The translations under genes were made by a program, and so were the position numbers. From Skeletonema tropicum (lineage: Eukaryota > Bacillariophyta > Thalassiosirophyceae > Thalassiosirales > Thalassiosiraceae), in assembly GCA_037178625.1 (NCBI GenBank), contig CM074136.1:2170001-2234000 (forward strand): a DNA stretch of 64,000 bases. The letters run 5' to 3'. The notes under the pieces are model-generated. The model searched no databases. It saw nothing but the letters and a program-made list of their open reading frames with translations, and was not told the DNA's origin. This document shows positions 1 to 10,742 of this stretch, piece after piece; within the stretch, counting starts at the first letter, position 1; the number at the start of each line of letters is the position of its first letter.

Positions 1-50
1 CTCAATCAAGTCAAGTTGAAGTGGGAAACAGATAGAAGTAAGAAATATCC
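1..50 (+). repeat. Direct repeat A, copy 1
   Basis: These 50 bases recur without change at 916-965, in the same orientation. The repeat sits at the window edge, so its left extent is unknown. No coding potential is seen. Confidence 0.9.
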
Positions 51-568
51 AAATAACCTTAGTGAACTAAAGAAGAACGTGAAACCGAGAGTTGTCTCTC
101 GGAGCCATGAACCGCAGAGCATCGCAGCAACCAGCGATAACTCTGAAAAATATTGAGGGGGGAATTCGCCCAGCCCGAATTCCTATCTTGATATATCTAG
201 ATCAGTGAGGCCTTGATCTAGGCATTTGTAGAAGGGATTTGCCGAATCTTGAGATTGGGGTCCTTGACATGTAGCGGAACCCATCTCGCGTCGGTACCCG
301 TGACTCACTTCGTAATTCCAGAGAGACCTTGTATCCCAGATGTGCATTGAAGCGTGGAAACCTATTTCAAACATCACTTCAATTTGCACTCTGTTTATCG
401 CAGATAAGATACAAGGGCCCGCTTACTCGAACAAATTTTAGCCATACCTCAATCGAGGCTAGTATGGATGAAACCACAGGTTTAACGACTAACCATCTTC
501 AGAACCGCTTCTGAAAACCTCCAAGGGATGCATATACCAATAATACCAAATAGGGTGGTGGGTGGGGA

Positions 569-776
569 AAAAAATTCGAATCTCTGACAATAGCAACACT
601 ATCGATGATCAACTTCGACACTGATCACTTTGGCAGTAGACTGGACCGATAAATTTGCTGACAAACAAAGTTGTAAGCTTGCTGGATCATTGCTTTCTTC
701 CCAGCCAAATCTTGTACGTATGTAGTGGATCTGTAAGTGATTTTTCTTTTCTCACATCGCTTAAAGTGACACGTGA
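569..776 (+). repeat. Direct repeat B, copy 1
   Basis: About 208 bp that recur at 1735-1942 in direct orientation with roughly one visible mismatch (ctcacatcgc versus ctcacaacgc). The offset is 1,166 bp. The ends do not carry TG...CA, so an LTR identity is not supported; a tandem segmental duplication with later divergence of the middle is an alternative. Confidence 0.9.
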
Positions 777-915
777 CGCCACAAAGTGTTGACAGACCGC
801 CGTACAAATTTCCAGCTGCTGTTCCTCTCTTCACCTTGGCTTTCATTCTCTACTTCCCTCCTCCCCACCAGCTTAACTTGAATGCAGTACACGTTGGTGG
901 GTGCGTTGTACATCA

Positions 916-965
916 CTCAATCAAGTCAAGTTGAAGTGGGAAACAGATAGAAGTAAGAAATATCC
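916..965 (+). repeat. Direct repeat A, copy 2
   Basis: Exact 50-bp copy of positions 1-50. It lies between the two copies of repeat B, so the two repeat pairs are interleaved (A, B, A, B). Confidence 0.9.
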
Positions 966-1734
966 CCTCCACAATAGGAGAGTGCGATAGAGCTGTGCAT
1001 GACCAATGCGCCATCCCTAAACGCAAACTCAACACGGAGATTATGGCTCTCAATCGACGAATTAATAGTATTCCCCCGACGTGATAGATTTGTGAATGTT
1101 TATGAACGCATCCCTCATCAGCGGACTGCACGGAAGTGATAAAATAGATATCATCCCGTGCACCCACCCCACCGTGTAACCAAAGCCAACTTCTGCATAA
1201 AACTCTCTGAAGCATAGATGTCGCTTTGATACTCTTAAAAACTAGAGAAGAGTATTCCACGTGTTGTGAAACCAACCAAACCATTGACATAGAACATGTT
1301 GTTGTGTCATTAACAAATATCTAATGTCATCCAACCCCCGTCAAACCCACCCAAAGCGCCGGCAATTGCTTCAAGGGACGGGTACAGATCGTAGATGAAC
1401 CAAACTGGCCGCTGCATGAAGAATATTGCATGAAGAATATTGGCCTGCTGTTCAAATCACGTTCTTAATAAATCCACAATCTGTATTATTTCACCGTTTC
1501 CACCAACACACGCAACATCCATGATATCCCTGTTCATATCCCATCTAAACCCCCCTCAAAGCTCCCGTCACCAAGACGGTTGCGTGTGGACACTGCGAGA
1601 CAACGGAGGTCATGTCGATAGACACGGCGGTAGCAAAACTCCGGAACGTTATATTACACGTCATCACGTCAAGCAGCCACGAAGGAAATAAAGACAAAAA
1701 GGAACCCAGTGACAAGCTTTAGTAAGTAGCGCAT

Positions 1735-1942
1735 AAAAAATTCGAATCTCTGACAATAGCAACACTATCGATGATCAACTTCGACACTGATCACTTTGGC
1801 AGTAGACTGGACCGATAAATTTGCTGACAAACAAAGTTGTAAGCTTGCTGGATCATTGCTTTCTTCCCAGCCAAATCTTGTACGTATGTAGTGGATCTGT
1901 AAGTGATTTTTCTTTTCTCACAACGCTTAAAGTGACACGTGA
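1735..1942 (+). repeat. Direct repeat B, copy 2
   Basis: Second copy of 569-776. Identity stops abruptly after the shared cacgtga, where the flanks become unrelated. Confidence 0.9.
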
Positions 1943-4121
1943 GAGGAGGAGGAAGAAGAGCCACGGCAAGAAGAGGAAAGATGTCCAGAAAGATAATAGT
2001 TCCTAATGTAGTGCATATGTTTCATAGATTCATTTTATCATCTCTCTAAACCTCACACCCTAGAGTCACGCCTCCTCGGACGGGCCATATTATATGCACA
2101 GCTTAAACAGCTCGTGGAACCCACATAGAACTGCCCAATTCTTTCAAACAGCAAACCAACCCATTCAATGCTTCGATAGTCAATACGGTGGGCGGCAGAT
2201 AACTCTATGACCCGCTTCGTAGATGGTGTCGTAAATCTCACCCCCTTTGTGTGACGAAAGATTGTCATTTACATCAAAGTCACTTTGGTTCGTCATCTCT
2301 GAAATTTGGAAACACATCTTCTCCGAGAAGGATTGATAGCCTTCAATTGTTTCTCTGTACCAAATTCGGGCTCTCTTTTGAACCCTTAACACGTGAAGGA
2401 AGGGAGGGATTGTCGGGCTCAATGAATATGGATCACAACGACCTTCTTCTGACCGTGGTGTCAGCCCTCCGCATACGAAGACCTTTTACAGCATGCCAAT
2501 AACTTACCGATGCGTCTCCAAGATGGAATGCCATTCTCTCCGCCTATCAATCGCTCCATTGGCATATCCTTTATCACCCAAGAGAAATCGAAGTGTGTGT
2601 GTAACTTGGCATTAGGGCATTACACGTCTTTCCCGACTAATGGACTGACGAGTCCTCAGGCAGTGTTCGTGCAAGCCCTCTAAGCACTTGCTGATAGAAA
2701 TAAATGACTACACTAAACCCCACATTTGAAGTTCCAGCTATCCAACCCCTTCATGCAGTATCCTCCAGAGACGTCTGTGATCCCACTTCAGACGCGTCCT
2801 CAGATACAATAGAAGAGGCATCCTCTTCCCTATCCAGATCGGCATCAAACGGCTGTTCACACCACCACCGGCGGGAGCTGGTACCGCATAGTCTCTTACC
2901 ATTCCTACAAAAATCAGGAATTGAGGGCTTCCGGATGTAGGCCACAATAGTCTTCCTCCTCCGGTCGATATACTCCATCAGAGTGTACAACCTCTTCTAA
3001 AACCTCTTCCTAGCTGGAAAAGCCACACTCCAGTCTGGCGGTTTGTAGGTCGATTCTTTCTTGCCATAGGGCAAGCATCTCGATAATAGACGCCTTCCAA
3101 ACATCTCACGGAAATCGAAGTTCCAGAAGCATAAGTGGAGATAGGTATTCTTTGGCGTGATTGCTGATACTTACGCTGTTGTACTCCCCTTCTTCGTAGC
3201 CAAATTAAGAAATTTTTCCTCGGTGTTTGCTAGTACTCGTTGCCACAAAAGTAGAAGATTCCTCCCGAGATGACTGCGACCAAATCAGTTTGAATAAAGC
3301 CAGTAGGAAAAGAGGTTCCCCCGTCATGACTGTCTTGCATTATTTGTTTCGTGTCGTATCAACGGTTCTACCCTTCCCATCCAGCTCACAGCAGCGCACC
3401 ATGGCCCTATCCACTTCTCTTCCATCTTAGCAAAAGGCAAAAATTTCCGACACTCCACAGGATGCCCAGTCGAGCCACTCTTACGGATAAGGAGCACTAC
3501 CTGCGTTTGGCCGGGGTCCTTCAAGCTCACGGAGCACTATTTAATTCAAATAATCCGGCCACTTCCAGCGATATGACCGCATCGATTCCTGTCGACTGCA
3601 CCTCATCATGACGGGATCCCTTTCATGTACTCTTTCTTTCCTTTCATACACATTGTCTAGACGAATTGGGATCATCAGATTGAAATAATCGCCGACATTC
3701 CGCTTCCGTGCCGCTGTCAACTCTGATTTATTATTATTTATTAACTTTTTCGTCGTGTTCGTCGTGTTTTTGATACTATTGGACGGCTCACCCGCCCCTT
3801 ACCGCCTAGATTTCGTCATGATAGCTGCCTATGATAGTGCCGAGGTGGTTGCTGTCGCTAGCGGTGCAGGGGGGGGGCGCCTAGCGGCCTCCAATGGACG
3901 GAACGTCATGGTGTTATGTGCTGTAGTTGAGTGAGATAAAAAGTTAACTAAAAAATTGGCGTGCGGCGGCAGGGCAAGCTTCTCCCGGCTTTCGTGCTTC
4001 CGCTCTCTTCTCTCTCACTCTCAGAGCTCGCACTACTGTAAGAATAAGTTCTTGTTTTCTGTCAAAATCTGCTAAGCTGCTATTTCTATTTCTATGAACT
4101 TTCTTATTACTTTTAGATGAC

Positions 4122-4864
4122 TTATGAACTCTTCACTGCATCGTTTCGATCTCCGCATTTGATTGGTAACCCAACATGTCGAGAATTGGTACGTAGTTCT
4201 TTGTTGGCCTTCAATCGTTGCTCGAAGCGAATGAGATTCTGAGGGACGTTGAAGCTGCGTTCCAGGTCTAAGGTTTTCATCAGATAGAGTCCAGCTAGTG
4301 TTCTCACCCTCGACAAGACAACGTAGACCCAGTTCACGATCGATAATTCCAGTCATTGACGATGAGGACGTCTTTGAACATCCCCTGCAGCTTGTGGCCT
4401 GTTGTTGCTATGTTAGAGTTGACAGGAACCTGTTTGACCTTGGCGTTGCCTATGGTTGTAGTTATTGTTTCAGTCAGAGGGAACTTGATTGTGGCTGAGA
4501 ATTCTTGTGGTTTGAGCTTGAAGGTCCGTGCTTTGGTGCTTGTGGTTGGGTAATGCTCGAACTCCACTCACCCGATGTCGTCAACCGACACAGTCCATAC
4601 CTTCTTTCCATCCCAATTTTTCCACCTCCTCTCCCGCCCATCCTTTTTGAGTTTGAGTTTCAAGCACTTGCGAAGAGTCCCGTTGCCTCGCCCTTGATCA
4701 AGATCCTCATTCCTTATGCACATATGGTGGGATCCGGGGTAGATGCGTAGTGCAGGCTCGATTTTAGCTCCATTTGCTCCCCCCACTCCATCAGAGGACA
4801 TCATCAAGTCATAGACTGGACCTCGGTTCTTGCTCGTCATCGCTCTGTCCTTCTCTGCATGCAC
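4122..4864 (-). pseudogene. PIF1-like helicase C-terminal fragment, frameshifted
   Basis: Read on the minus strand, three frames in succession give the C-terminal part of a PIF1-like helicase of the kind found in Helitron-type elements. 4864-4568 has a PGSHHMCIRNEDLDQG-like stretch and NGT. 4567-4334 has NSNIATTGHKLQGMFKD, the motif-V/VI-like region, then VNDWNYRS. 4337-4122 continues NWVYVVLSRVRTLAGLYL. Continuity needs one frame change near 4568 and another near 4336, each about one base, so the copy cannot encode one protein as it stands. No Walker A part is visible upstream; the LTR element starting at 5153 or older loss may account for that. It is not the same sequence as the intact helicase at 19.2-22 kb. 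Confidence 0.75.
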
Positions 4865-5152
4865 TCAAGGGATACTTGAGGTTGAGGAGGTTCCTTTCAT
4901 CAAACACAACAGACAGACTGTGGGTGTTGTGACACTTAAAATTATCTCTAGACAACCATGCGAAAAACCCACACGATGCAATGTGGCAGCAAGCAAGCTC
5001 GCTCGGACCAGGGGATGACGGAAAAGTGGGGATAGAGTCCGGACACCCGCTTGCCTGTCCATCACCCCAAAATAGAGCTTTCTGAAGTGAAAGTTGTGAA
5101 TGAGATTTTGCAAATTCAAATACCGGTCAACGTCTCTGCGTGGGATGGATGG

Positions 5153-5271
5153 TGTTAGATTACACGTACGTAGATACAGTAGATACAAGACTACTCTAAT
5201 CATTATCTTTTATCTCCTATCTAATCTATCAATAGCATCGATTGGAAGTAGGGAGATCGAGGATACTAACA
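5153..5271 (+). repeat. 5' LTR
   Basis: 119 bp, TGTTAG...ACTAACA, matching 6497-6615. It contains TACGTACGTAG and runs of tct/atct. Confidence 0.9.
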
Positions 5272-5283
5272 GGTTATAGAGCC
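5272..5283 (+). other. Probable primer-binding site
   Basis: GGTTATAGAGCC directly abuts the 5' LTR and resembles the TGGTATCAGAGC-type site of Ty1/copia elements, complementary to the 3' end of initiator tRNA-Met. The match is imperfect. Confidence 0.5.
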
Positions 5284-5299
5284 TATACAATCACCAACA

Positions 5300-6433
5300 A
5301 TGAAGTTCATTTATGCCATAATTCCATTTGTGAATTTGGCAACCAACGAATTTGTTGGCGGCGCAACTCATGCGCTATTAAACAAAATTGTCATTGCCAC
5401 ACCTCCACAAGGTACATGCCATGACAATATTATTAACGGAGCAACAACACTACGTGTAGATTCACCAACATTTATCAGTGACACACCTCCTACAAAGCAA
5501 ACAACATCAATTAGGTACTTACCAGTCGAGGACGCCGACGATGTGTACGCAGCCCATGATAACATGCTACACAACTTGGATACTCTTATTAACACCTTTG
5601 ACGACTCTGAGCAATCTACTCAGTATGAACCATTTAATTATGAAGACAGTGACGAGTATGAGGAATTAGTAGAAACTCTTCCACAACTCCAACACGACCT
5701 GGAAACAGCGGGGAAGATTTTTTTAGCAGCAACTCAGCGAAATCATATTGCATTTGAGGTTGAGGACGAATACAATACTGATGAAGAAGAGAGTTTCATG
5801 AAGCTTGAACCGAAGGTTGAGGACGAATACAATACTGATGAAGAAGAGAGTTCCATGAAGCTTGAACCGAAGGTTGAGGACGAATACAATACTGATGAAG
5901 AAGAGAGCTCCATGAAGCTTGAACCGACTGAGGTTACAGCAGCGGATATAGTGCTGAATGATAGCGCGCAGAGGACTCGTATTGGAACTAACAAAATTGA
6001 AATTGAGCAGTGGAATTGTGTTGAAACTAAGACAACTGAAGTTGAGCAGAGGAAACGTATTGGAACTCAAACAACCGATGTTAAGCAGCGGAACTGTATT
6101 GGAACTAAGACAACCGATGTTGAGCAGAGGAAATGTATTGGACCTAAGATGAACGATGTGGATCAGCAGAATATTATTGGAACTAACTCTGGAGTGCAGG
6201 CAAAACCGTGGTCGTTTATGATTGACGAAGGTTACCTAGTGGCTGATATTCCCGTTACCTTAATGCATTCAGGCGATCAAATGGGTCTGTATGGTAGCCA
6301 GTGGAATCCTGGGATCGACCGGGGTAACCCAGATGATTCAGTTACAAAAACAACCCTTGATTACCCCAATGATGTTGGAGACAACTTGGTCACGTCACTC
6401 ATTGTAAAGTGGACTTCCTTTGTCCTTTATTGA
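5300..6433 (+). CDS. Acidic repeat protein inside the short LTR element
   Basis: A 377-codon frame fills the element between its LTRs. The N-terminus is hydrophobic (MKFIYAIIPFVNLATN) and may be a signal or anchor segment. From about residue 154 three 19-residue copies of VEDEYNTDEEESSMKLEPK lie in tandem (57-bp units, 5758-5928). From about residue 225 there are roughly six shorter units of the form IGTKTTDVEQRKC. No zinc knuckle, protease, reverse transcriptase, integrase or RNase H motif is visible. Since the frame stays open over 1.1 kb and through two repeat arrays, it may be translated, but it could also be a gag-like relic or a captured sequence. I do not recognise the family. Confidence 0.55.
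   Translation: MKFIYAIIPFVNLATNEFVGGATHALLNKIVIATPPQGTCHDNIINGATTLRVDSPTFISDTPPTKQTTSIRYLPVEDADDVYAAHDNMLHNLDTLINTFDDSEQSTQYEPFNYEDSDEYEELVETLPQLQHDLETAGKIFLAATQRNHIAFEVEDEYNTDEEESFMKLEPKVEDEYNTDEEESSMKLEPKVEDEYNTDEEESSMKLEPTEVTAADIVLNDSAQRTRIGTNKIEIEQWNCVETKTTEVEQRKRIGTQTTDVKQRNCIGTKTTDVEQRKCIGPKMNDVDQQNIIGTNSGVQAKPWSFMIDEGYLVADIPVTLMHSGDQMGLYGSQWNPGIDRGNPDDSVTKTTLDYPNDVGDNLVTSLIVKWTSFVLY
5758..5928 (+). repeat. Three 57-bp in-frame tandem repeats
   Basis: Each unit encodes 19 residues (VEDEYNTDEEESSMKLEPK with one F/S change). The unit length is a multiple of three, so copy number can change without breaking the frame. Confidence 0.9.
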
Positions 6434-6489
6434 AAGGATAGAGATGCTATTTGGTACAATCCGATATCGACTACGTGATATCGAATTGT

Positions 6490-6496
6490 GGGGGGG
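6490..6496 (+). other. Probable polypurine tract
   Basis: GGGGGGG ends exactly where the 3' LTR begins, as expected for the plus-strand primer of an LTR element. Confidence 0.6.
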
Positions 6497-6615
6497 TGTT
6501 AGATTACACGTACGTAGATACAGTAGATACAAGACTACTCTAATCATTATCTTTTATCTCCTATCTAATCTATCAATAGCATCGATTGGAAGTAGGGAGA
6601 TCGAGGATACTAACA
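6497..6615 (+). repeat. 3' LTR
   Basis: Second 119-bp LTR, followed by the gatgg target duplication at 6616-6620. Confidence 0.9.
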
Positions 6616-7740
6616 GATGGTTGTGCCCACGTACATATAATGTTACACACTCTATCTACTTCATTAGAGCTCCTCAGATTTCCGGAATAAGCCTAAGCTT
6701 GACAATAGTCGAAGCTTGGATAAATTTTCCCTTATTTTTTATTTTTTTACTCTTATTTTTTCAAAAACGACAATTGTTTTTAACTCTGTAGTAAATCGAG
6801 TTGGCCTCGTTTTCATGTAAATGTCCGTTTTAGACCCTCTCGAGAGACCGTGCCCCTAATGCATCTAGAGCATCGCAAGCCTACTAATGCTGCTATCGAT
6901 GACCTACTGGTAGCCATTGTTTGTGTATCGAGTAGTAATGGATAAGTATGATGTTGGCGGTGGGGGTGTCATGGTCGATGGTCGATTTTGAGTGGTGTTT
7001 GGGCGGCTCGGTGCGAAGCGTGGTGGGGTTCCCAATTTTGGAGCGGTACTCAGTCGATTTTCTGCAGTTTTGCTAGCTAGCAAAAGCGTGTATATAGTCG
7101 ATAATCGACTCTAAAATCGACTGGCAAGTTCGATACCCCCAGACATACACGCTAGCGGCGCCAAAAATTGACACATGCCAAAAATTGAGACAAAATTTTT
7201 TCCAGCGCGCTCTCACACAAAACTCACACAAATGTAGCTTAAAACCATGTCAGCACACCCCACCACTACAGCCCATAAATACGTATTCGACAAAAAAGGC
7301 AAGCGGGTATGCCAAACTAAACACTAACCGAATATAGTTATTCGTTGGTTGACTTATTTATATCTATTCAACATGGAGTTATCTTCAATCGTTCCTGGGT
7401 GATTTTCCACATATTTACTAGATAAAATCACTAAGTAAAATCGCCCCAACACCCCCCTCTGACCCATGCATTCTACCACGTCAGGATGAATACAGCAGTT
7501 ACAATGTTGACCAGTGGCTCAAATGAAAGCTCTTTATATATGCTGTCATTATATGGCCGATGATTGTGGTGCTACGCCAAGAATGATGCATATCGGGGCC
7601 GCAACAGTAAAAATGTCGAAGATAGGGAGGAGTTTTGTGAGACGGCCTCGCTCATCTTGCTAGCTTTTGCTTCTTATTTTTGTGTCAAATAAGTTCCACG
7701 TGGACAAATTGAGATGTCTCAATTCAATTTTTGGCGCTAG
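6616..7740. other. Non-coding stretch with inverted repeats
   Basis: No gene seen. GCTAGCGGCGCCAAAAATTG near 7150 is mirrored by CAATTTTTGGCGCTAGC near 7725-7741, bounding about 590 bp that may be another small inverted-repeat element. Around 6970-7130 there are several copies of tcgattttg/ataatcgac-type short palindromes. Confidence 0.5.
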
Positions 7741-8961
7741 CACGGGTTCTAAGGCCTACGTAGGAATTCAAATCATCGTAGAACGTACATACTACCTATA
7801 AGTCCCACCTAATGCTAGCCTAATGCTGCACTTTTTGACATCAACCATGAAGCTGCCGCTCCTACCGACGACCACAACCATGCACACGCTTCAAATATAA
7901 CCAATATATGCACCTACATCGCTCCCAATTACTATTGGGTATATTATGGAGGCGTATTTTTGTCGAGGTAGATGCCGTCGTTGAGATATTCGAGTCGCCA
8001 TCAACGATTTAATTATTGGTCATTTTCGTCCACCTGTGGTATGATCCTTTTGGCAATGATACGCTGCACTAAAAGGTCCCCTACTTTACATATCTCATCT
8101 GCAATATAATATTGACTTCCGTGGTCGTGCCCCACGTATGAGAGTGCTCCCTCTATTGATTATTACCTAGGAGCACATGTGATCGGACATGTGATGTTTC
8201 ACATAATTAATATGCAACAATCAACCATATAAACAGTCCATAACAACAATGCAAACACAAATCTTCAACTCTCAACATAACAGAGGATGTCTGGGGGGTA
8301 TACACGCTTCAGCAGCCGCAAAATAGGTGGTGGATGTCATATTATTTATCATGGTGTAGAGGCTTACATTTTGTAATTTATTGTACCAAATAATATTTAA
8401 TATTATCCGATTGAAAACACTACTCCAAACAATAACAATGTATATTATTACCGCAATGATGTGTTAGTTCTGTTTTGGATGTGTTTTGGACATTATTGGT
8501 GGCTGTATACAACAATTGATGGTGGATATTGTGCCCATTTGAGACGAGTTTTTTGTAATTATTGACTCGTCGCTTCAAGGAATTAACAAGACTCTTTTTA
8601 TCAGGTTTATGCCCCCCAATCATCGCTCTACATCATATTATGACTGGGGCATAAGTTTTGGGGCTTCGTTCCTTCTATGATGCATCCTTTGGTGGCAGTG
8701 TTGGTCGCGACAAGGCGACAGGTGGCTGTTGATGATGGTGTGGCTAGATCACTTATATTCTTGGTGATTACGGTGATTACTGTGGCGATAAGCATAACCT
8801 ACGAATAAGATATGTTTGGTTGTCGATTGGAAGGGGCAGGGCGGATTGATGGCACACCCTACTGCCTCTCTTTTGGATATATACGGCAGCGGCAGACTGT
8901 GTCGTCGAGGTTTAATTTCTAGCGATAAAATATGTCGACGAAAATTAATTCGACGTTATTG

Positions 8962-9036
8962 TATACTGGTGAACTTTTTTAATAATGAACTACAATATGG
9001 GTGTAGAGTTCATTGCCAAAAAAGTTCACCAGTATA
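8962..9036. repeat. Internal hairpin of the 1.56-kb element
   Basis: Perfect 19-bp arms, TATACTGGTGAACTTTTTT (8962-8980) and its complement (9018-9036), with further partial pairing (aatgaact / agttcatt) inside. The structure is retained in the second copy near 54010-54090 although the loop has changed. Confidence 0.85.
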
Positions 9037-9240
9037 TCAAGATGGGACATTATATCACCATAGGACGCAAACACACCATGGTGCCGGTGCTCCTCTTCTT
9101 GGTGTTGTTGAGTGTTGAGTGGAGATGAAAAAGTGTTTGGCGATAGTTAGCCCGTCAAGAAAATATATTGATTTTTGCCTGTTTTGGGCTGCAAGGGTTA
9201 ACAAATGTCATAGCGATAGTCATATCACACGTTATGTACT

Positions 9241-9254
9241 ATTCCTACGTTGAT
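9241..9254. promoter_or_regulatory. TACGTAGGAAT-type motif upstream of RPL5
   Basis: ATTCCTACGTTGAT lies 297 bp before the RPL5 start codon and inside the right end of the inverted-repeat element. It is one of 14 occurrences in the window (see findings). Function is inferred from position only. Confidence 0.4.
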
Positions 9255-9296
9255 ACTCCTACTTTTGAACTTAGACCGGGAGGCTTAGAAGCCGTG

Positions 9297-9359
9297 CCTT
9301 GATTTTTCCCTCATCGTCGATGGCGATGGTCGCGACTCGCGATGGGGGAAAAATCAAGG
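9297..9359. repeat. Hairpin abutting the inverted-repeat element
   Basis: CCTTGATTTTTCCC (9297-9310) pairs perfectly with GGGAAAAATCAAGG (9346-9359). It starts one base after the transposon-like element ends and lies about 180 bp before RPL5. Confidence 0.75.
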
Positions 9360-9537
9360 GGGGAAAAATGATGGGAACTAACCATCTCTCTTCGCTTTTT
9401 TGTCCGTCTCCTCTCTTTTACCATTTACTTCGACCGGATGGACTAAAATACTAATTCCGACAGTAGATTTCTACAGAAGCCAATCTCACCTCTACTAAAA
9501 AGACCACTACATTTCATCGACTCAAGTGTTCGTTAAC

Positions 9538-10680
9538 ATGGTGCGTGCTCTGGTAGCGACTGTGGTTCTCTGGATTGGCAAGAAATTTATTACTGTGCAT
9601 AGTAGCCTGGATTAGCAAGAAATTTATTACTATGCAGGGTAACGTCTTCGTCAATTCTTAGCGTTCAATCTATTGCTTCATGCACAAGTTGCATTCTATC
9701 AAATTACTTTTCAACTCAGATATCAACTAACTTCTCCACTTTTACATCAATTGTTATGATAGACTTTCGTCAAGCTCCAAAAATCCAAAGCGTACTTCAA
9801 GAGGTACCAGGTCAAGTTCCGTCGTCGTCGCGAGGGAAAGACCGACTACCGTCAACGCAAGCGTCTTTGCTGCCAGGCTAAGAACAAGTACCAATCTCCC
9901 AAATACCGTTTCGTCGTTCGTTTCACCAATAAACAGGTTATTTGCCAGATTGCCTACTCTCTTATCGACGGAGACAGGATTTTGACTTCGGCCAGCTCCA
10001 ACGAGTTGCCCCGTTATGGATTGAGTGTAGGACTTAAGAACTACGCCGCTGCTTACTGCACCGGTCTTCTTTGTGCTCGTCGTCTCCTCCAAAAGGTTGG
10101 ACTCGATGATGTCTATGAAGGAAACGATGAAGTTGATGGAAATGTCGTCTCTACCACAATTGGTAAGACTACTTACTACGTCGATGAGGTCGATGAAGAT
10201 AAGCGTCCCTTCCGCGCTCTTTTGGATGTTGGAGTAAAGACCACCTCCACTGGATGCCGTATTTTCGGCGCCTTGAAGGGTGCCGCTGATGGTGGATTGG
10301 ACATCCCCCACTCTGAGAAGCGTTTCCCTGGATACGATCGTGATTCCAAGGAGTACGATGCCGACATGCACCGTGAACGTATTTTCGGAGGACATGTTGG
10401 TGAATACATGGAATACCTTGAGGAGGAAGATAACACCAAATACCAAGCACAATTCGCTGCATACCTTGAGAATGATATTGAGGCTGATGGTCTTGAGGAG
10501 TTGTACGAGAGCGTTCACGAGAAGATCCGTGAGGATCCTTCACCCAGTGAGAAGAAGGCTTTCAGTCCAGATAAGTCCTTTAAGCGTACAGCCAAGCTCA
10601 CTCTTGAGGAGAGGAAAGCCCGTGTCCAGGCTAAGAAGGATGCCAAGAACGCTGAACTCGAAGCCGAAGATGATGAGTAA
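9538..10680 (+). CDS. RPL5: 60S ribosomal protein L5 (uL18)
   Basis: This encodes uL18, which binds 5S rRNA and sits in the central protuberance of the large ribosomal subunit. The first exon is the ATG alone (9538-9540); a 222-bp intron (GTGCGT...ATAG, 9541-9762) follows, and exon 2 is 9763-10680. The spliced product is 306 residues, the usual length. It starts [17 protein letters not shown] and continues with the [10 protein letters not shown] and [10 protein letters not shown] blocks that contact 5S r[26 protein letters not shown] and the [14 protein letters not shown] block follow. The C-terminal tail is basic then acidic. An intron just after the start codon is common in highly expressed ribosomal protein genes. 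The stop is 62 bp from the stop of the convergent mTERF gene, so the 3' UTRs probably overlap. Confidence 0.97.
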
Positions 10681-10742
10681 ATTAATTATGTTAAAGATAA
10701 AAGTAATAATTAATGAGCAACTAAGTGCATTCCCTTTTCGTC

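Larger units (their letters stand above)
1..4121. other. Gene-less, repeat-containing stretch
   Basis: No reading frame here is long or motif-bearing enough to call a gene. It contains two pairs of direct repeats (1-50 with 916-965, 569-776 with 1735-1942). The rest shows no recognisable structure to me apart from a G-run near 3870. It may be decayed transposon DNA. Confidence 0.5.
5153..6615 (+). mobile_element. Short LTR retrotransposon-like element (TRIM-like) with 5-bp TSD
   Basis: Two 119-bp direct repeats bound the element; they start TGTTAG and end CTAACA. Immediately outside, gatgg occurs at 5148-5152 and again at 6616-6620, a 5-bp target-site duplication. After the 5' LTR, GGTTATAGAGCC (5272-5283) resembles the initiator-Met-tRNA primer site of Ty1/copia elements. 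A run of seven G precedes the 3' LTR and can serve as polypurine tract. The 1,463-bp length leaves no room for reverse transcriptase or integrase; the single internal frame (5300-6433) has no recognised pol motif. It is best described as a non-autonomous, copia-like short element. The near-identical LTRs argue for recent insertion. Confidence 0.85.
7741..9296 (+). mobile_element. 1.56-kb inverted-repeat element, copy 1 (non-autonomous)
   Basis: The left end CACGGGTTCTAAG and right end CTTAGAAGCCGTG are imperfect terminal inverted repeats of about 13-16 bp. A near-identical copy lies inverted at 53761-55300, and the similarity of the two copies starts and stops at these ends, which defines the unit. 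Frames of about 100 and 67 codons are shared by both copies, but this simply follows from high nucleotide identity; neither shows transposase motifs. I could not find a target-site duplication. The internal hairpin at 8962-9036 and the TACGTAGGAATT motif near both ends are conserved between copies. The right end lies 242 bp before the RPL5 start codon. Confidence 0.8.

Noticed and set aside
569..1942. Repeat B as LTRs of a retroelement
   Set aside because: Ends lack TG...CA, there is no target duplication, primer site or coding frame between.
8420..8623. 67-codon frame identical to 54427-54630
   Set aside because: Identity reflects recent duplication of the element; too short and without motif to call a gene.
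8816..9118. 100-codon frame shared with 53929-54234
   Set aside because: It lies inside the inverted-repeat element and is shared only because the two copies are nearly identical DNA; it runs through a hairpin and has no domain.
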